Shown: positions 33,752 through 35,905 of the stretch, in pieces
Numbering within the stretch: position 1 is the stretch's first letter
Layout: every line of letters starts with the position of its first letter
Assembly (NCBI GenBank): GCA_021805245.1
Contig: JAJZFS010000109.1
Location: 1-35,905 of the forward strand
Direction of reading: 5' to 3'
Length of the DNA: 35,905 nucleotides
From: Pseudomonadota bacterium
GTDB taxonomy: Bacteria > Pseudomonadota > Alphaproteobacteria > Micavibrionales > UBA2020
Program-made: the position numbers and the translations under genes
Notes under the pieces: model-generated
What the model saw: the letters and a program-made list of their open reading frames with translations, nothing else
The model's database searches: none
Told to the model about the DNA's origin: nothing

Positions 33752-34206
33752 TCATTCCCCCATACGCCTTTTGATCGGACGCAGCAATGCACCGCGCATG
33801 CATGCGTTTGAATTACAGGTCGTTTCTTTAAAGTTTTTCCAAAAAATAGGCAGAAAGAGTTGTCAGTTACTCATTTCGTGCCCGAAGCGCTTTTTTGCGC
33901 GCACAAGATCAAAGGTATACTTTAATCCTTAATAGTACCCTAACACGGGAACTTATTCAGCCAAGCTTCCCATTTCAATAGGCTACTACTAAATGATAAT
34001 TTGGGATAGAACTTTTTTTCTTTTGGCACAAAAAAATATCAGTCAATAATTTTCGTTATATTTACGCACAATTTATGATTATTGCGATGCATCGTTTTTC
34101 CGCGTGTGGCCGCCTGGCCGGAACTTTATTCGCCTGCGTGCGTTGTTTGTGTACAAGCCGTGATATCACTACGGCAGTTTTTGCTTAAGAGAAAAACAGG
34201 AAAAAA
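33752..34206. promoter_or_regulatory. divergent intergenic region with two ATGCAT-centred palindromes
   Basis: No convincing gene lies in this 455-bp AT-rich spacer between the giant secreted-protein gene (-) and the phosphohexomutase gene (+). CGCATGCATGCG (33795-33806) is a perfect 12-bp palindrome, 43 bp upstream of the giant gene, and CGATGCATCG (34085-34094) is a perfect 10-bp palindrome, about 112 bp upstream of the mutase gene. Both have the same ATGCAT centre and a downstream CGTTT. They are candidate operators. TTGGCA at 34024 could be a -35 element, but no good -10 follows at the right distance. GATA pairs about 10 bp apart also occur near 33995-34008. Confidence 0.4.
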
Positions 34207-35718
34207 ATGGCAGCGCAGACGGCAATCCGCCCGAATACGGAGGCATTCGAACGCGACGCATTGATCGCAGAAAGCGGCTTTCGCGAATATGACGCACGCT
34301 GGGTTTATCAGGAACAGCTTAACCTGCGCGGCGCGCAGCGTCTGGGCGAGGGACTCGGTACGCTGCTGCACGATCTTTCCAGATCCGCGGCTCCCCCTGC
34401 GATTGTTGTCGGACATGACTACCGCGCCTACAGCGCCGCCATTAAACATGCCCTTACGATAGGACTGATGTCCGCAGGCTGTCAGGTCAGGGATATCGGC
34501 CTTGCCCTTACTCCCGTTGCCTATTATGCGCAATTCGCGCTTGATTGTCCGGCGGTGGCAATGGTGACGGCCAGTCATAATGAAAACGGCTGGACAGGCG
34601 TTAAAATGGGCGCTTCCCGCCCGCTGACGTTCGGGCCTGAATTGATGACGCGGCTCAAAAAGATCGTTCTGAACGGACACATCAGGCGGCGCGCCGGCGG
34701 GTCATACATATATATTGACGATTTGAAGGGGAGCTATATCGCGGATCTCGCCAAGGGCGGAAAACTGAAACGCAGGCTGAAAGTGGTTGCCGCTTGCGGC
34801 AACGGCACGGCAGGCGCTTATGCGCCGGAAGCGCTGGAGGCAATCGGATGCGACGTCATCGCGATGGATTGCACGCTGGACTATACGTTTCCGCGTCACA
34901 ATCCGAATCCCGAGGATCTGGAAATGCTCCACGCCTTGAGCAAAAGGGTAAAAGAGACTGGGGCGGATATCGGCTTTGCTTTCGACGGAGACGGCGACCG
35001 TTGCGGTATCGTTGACAATACCGGAATGGAAATCTTCGCCGACAAAGTCGGCGTGATGCTGGCGCGCGATCTAGCAACGATGCGCAAGGATCCGGTTTTT
35101 GTTGTCGATGTCAAATCGACGGGGCTTTATGGTACGGACCCTGTTCTGAAGGCGCGCGGCGCGACGACGGATTACTGGAAGACAGGTCATTCCTATATCA
35201 AGCGCCGCGTTCACGCCCTGGGCGCTCTGGCGGGTTTTGAAAAGAGCGGGCATTTCTTCTTCAACGCGCCGCTCGGGCGCGGGTACGACGACGGTCTTCT
35301 CTCCGCCATCATGGTGTGCCGCATGATGGACTATCGCGCCGATAGAACATTGGCGCAGTTGCGCGAGGAACTGCCGCTGACGTGGAGCTCGCCCACAATG
35401 TCGCCGGTGTGTGACGACGATAAAAAATACGCAGTAGTGGACGCGGTCACGCAGCACTATCTGGCAAAGAAAAAACAAGGCGCTATGGTGATGGGCAGGA
35501 AAATCGCCGGTCTCAACGCCGTCAATGGTGTCAGGATTACGCTGGAGGACGGCACGTGGGGGCTTGTGCGGGCGTCCTCGAACAAGCCGGGGCTTGTCGT
35601 GGTCGTCGAAAGCCCAACGTCAAAAGCGAATATGCACGGCATGTTCGCGGAAATAGACGCCGTTCTTTCCGGCTTTCCCGAGATTGGAAGTTATGATCAG
35701 AAGTTGAAGGCGGCATAA
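34207..35718 (+). CDS. phosphomannomutase/phosphoglucomutase
   Basis: This alpha-D-phosphohexomutase interconverts hexose-6-phosphate and hexose-1-phosphate, feeding GDP-mannose and/or UDP-glucose synthesis. The 503-aa product has the four-domain layout: FREYDAR near residue 25, the active serine S123 in TASHNENGWTG, the metal loop DGDGDR (D260, D262, D264), the sugar-binding FEKSGHFFF, and the phosphate-binding VRASSNKPG in the C-terminal domain. It is longer than many bacterial homologues. AGGA lies 7-10 nt before ATG 34207. The neighbouring dehydrogenase fragment 31 bp downstream suggests a two-gene precursor unit. Whether mannose or glucose is preferred cannot be decided here. Confidence 0.93.
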   Translation: MAAQTAIRPNTEAFERDALIAESGFREYDARWVYQEQLNLRGAQRLGEGLGTLLHDLSRSAAPPAIVVGHDYRAYSAAIKHALTIGLMSAGCQVRDIGLALTPVAYYAQFALDCPAVAMVTASHNENGWTGVKMGASRPLTFGPELMTRLKKIVLNGHIRRRAGGSYIYIDDLKGSYIADLAKGGKLKRRLKVVAACGNGTAGAYAPEALEAIGCDVIAMDCTLDYTFPRHNPNPEDLEMLHALSKRVKETGADIGFAFDGDGDRCGIVDNTGMEIFADKVGVMLARDLATMRKDPVFVVDVKSTGLYGTDPVLKARGATTDYWKTGHSYIKRRVHALGALAGFEKSGHFFFNAPLGRGYDDGLLSAIMVCRMMDYRADRTLAQLREELPLTWSSPTMSPVCDDDKKYAVVDAVTQHYLAKKKQGAMVMGRKIAGLNAVNGVRITLEDGTWGLVRASSNKPGLVVVVESPTSKANMHGMFAEIDAVLSGFPEIGSYDQKLKAA

Positions 35719-35749
35719 AATCATTTGTGCATAGCAAGGAGAACAGAAG

Positions 35750-35860
35750 ATGCGGGTCAGTATTTTCGGAGCGGGTTATGTCGGCGCGGTCACGGGCGCC
35801 TGTCTGGCGGATTCCGGACACGATGTCGTTGTCGTCGATCCCGTCTCTAACATTAACTAG
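35750..35860 (+). pseudogene. nucleotide-sugar 6-dehydrogenase (UDP-glucose or GDP-mannose), interrupted after 36 codons
   Basis: From ATG 35750, with AAGGAGA 9-15 nt upstream, the frame encodes the NAD-binding N-terminus [19 protein letters not shown] followed by [17 protein letters not shown] and a TAG at 35858. The [14 protein letters not shown] segment is diagnostic for UDP-glucose/GDP-mannose dehydrogenases, which are normally over 400 aa; YVGAV is slightly closer to AlgD-type GDP-mannose dehydrogenases. After the stop no frame in the remaining 45 bases restores family sequence, so a simple frameshift does not explain the break. A mobile-element junction, a rearrangement or a contig-end artefact are all possible. 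If the gene is intact in the organism it would make uronic acid for the EPS. Confidence 0.7.
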
Positions 35861-35905
35861 ACCTAGCTTGTCGGTTTCCTGCGTTTTTGAATGATCTGAA
35901 AAATT
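35861..35905. other. unidentified tail after interrupted dehydrogenase
   Basis: These 45 bases do not continue the dehydrogenase in any frame, and no gene is visible. CTAG occurs twice around the junction (35857-35860 and 35863-35866), and the tail is more AT-rich than the gene before it. It may be the beginning of an inserted element or an assembly end; the stretch is too short to tell. Confidence 0.4.

Noticed and set aside
34024-34045. TTGGCAC upstream of the mutase gene considered as a sigma-54 -24 element
   Set aside because: The required TTGC-like -12 element is absent at the right spacing; an A-rich run follows.

Overview
The window reads as a chromosomal segment of an alphaproteobacterium. 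The evidence is a plant/alphaproteobacterial-type glutamate-cysteine ligase, a folate-dependent TrmFO, a GreA/YqeY neighbourhood, a QseBC-like two-component pair and an exopolysaccharide (EPS) locus whose parts resemble the rhizobial succinoglycan (exo) set. Base composition is fairly GC-rich, apart from one visibly AT-rich gene (5950-6498) and AT-rich intergenic spacers. I see no rRNA, tRNA, CRISPR array or complete insertion sequence.

Positions 1-10.4 kb are mostly housekeeping: partial ubiA (-), rsmE (+), gshA (+), greA (-), then a three-gene + unit (YqeY-domain protein, TPR-methyltransferase, AT-rich membrane protein). A GIY-YIG protein (-), an overlapping response regulator/histidine kinase pair (+) and trmFO (-) follow. 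Positions 10.5-12.7 kb hold three poorly characterised genes: a small exported protein, an orphan 307-aa protein and a PQ-loop-like membrane protein.

From 12.8 kb to the end is an EPS locus. A tightly packed minus-strand run (25393 down to 12805; most junctions overlap by 4-14 bp or leave under 45 bp) encodes a GH16 glycanase, a GT4 and three GT2 glycosyltransferases, a QueC-like PP-loop ATPase, a Wzy-type polymerase, GalE, a WbaP-type initiating transferase, a Wza-type export lipoprotein, a duplicated eight-cysteine secreted protein and a Wzx-type flippase. Divergent from it are a Wzz/GumC-type co-polymerase and a P-loop partner that has lost the ATP-binding lysine. Next come a pyruvyl transferase (-) and galU (+), a 1413-aa type I-secreted PL7-like/GH16 protein with eight cadherin-like repeats (-), a phosphohexomutase (+), and the first 36 codons of a UDP-glucose/GDP-mannose dehydrogenase that is interrupted just before the window ends.

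Taken together: GalU, GalE, the phosphohexomutase and the dehydrogenase supply nucleotide sugars; the WbaP-type enzyme loads the first sugar on undecaprenyl phosphate; the GTs extend the repeat unit and the ExoV-like enzyme adds pyruvate; Wzx flips, Wzy polymerises, and Wzz/Wza set length and export. Two different GH16 enzymes probably trim the polymer. The least explained parts are the PP-loop ATPase, the degenerate kinase-like protein, the PL7-like module with altered catalytic residues, the duplicated cysteine protein, and several perfect palindromes in the divergent EPS promoters.
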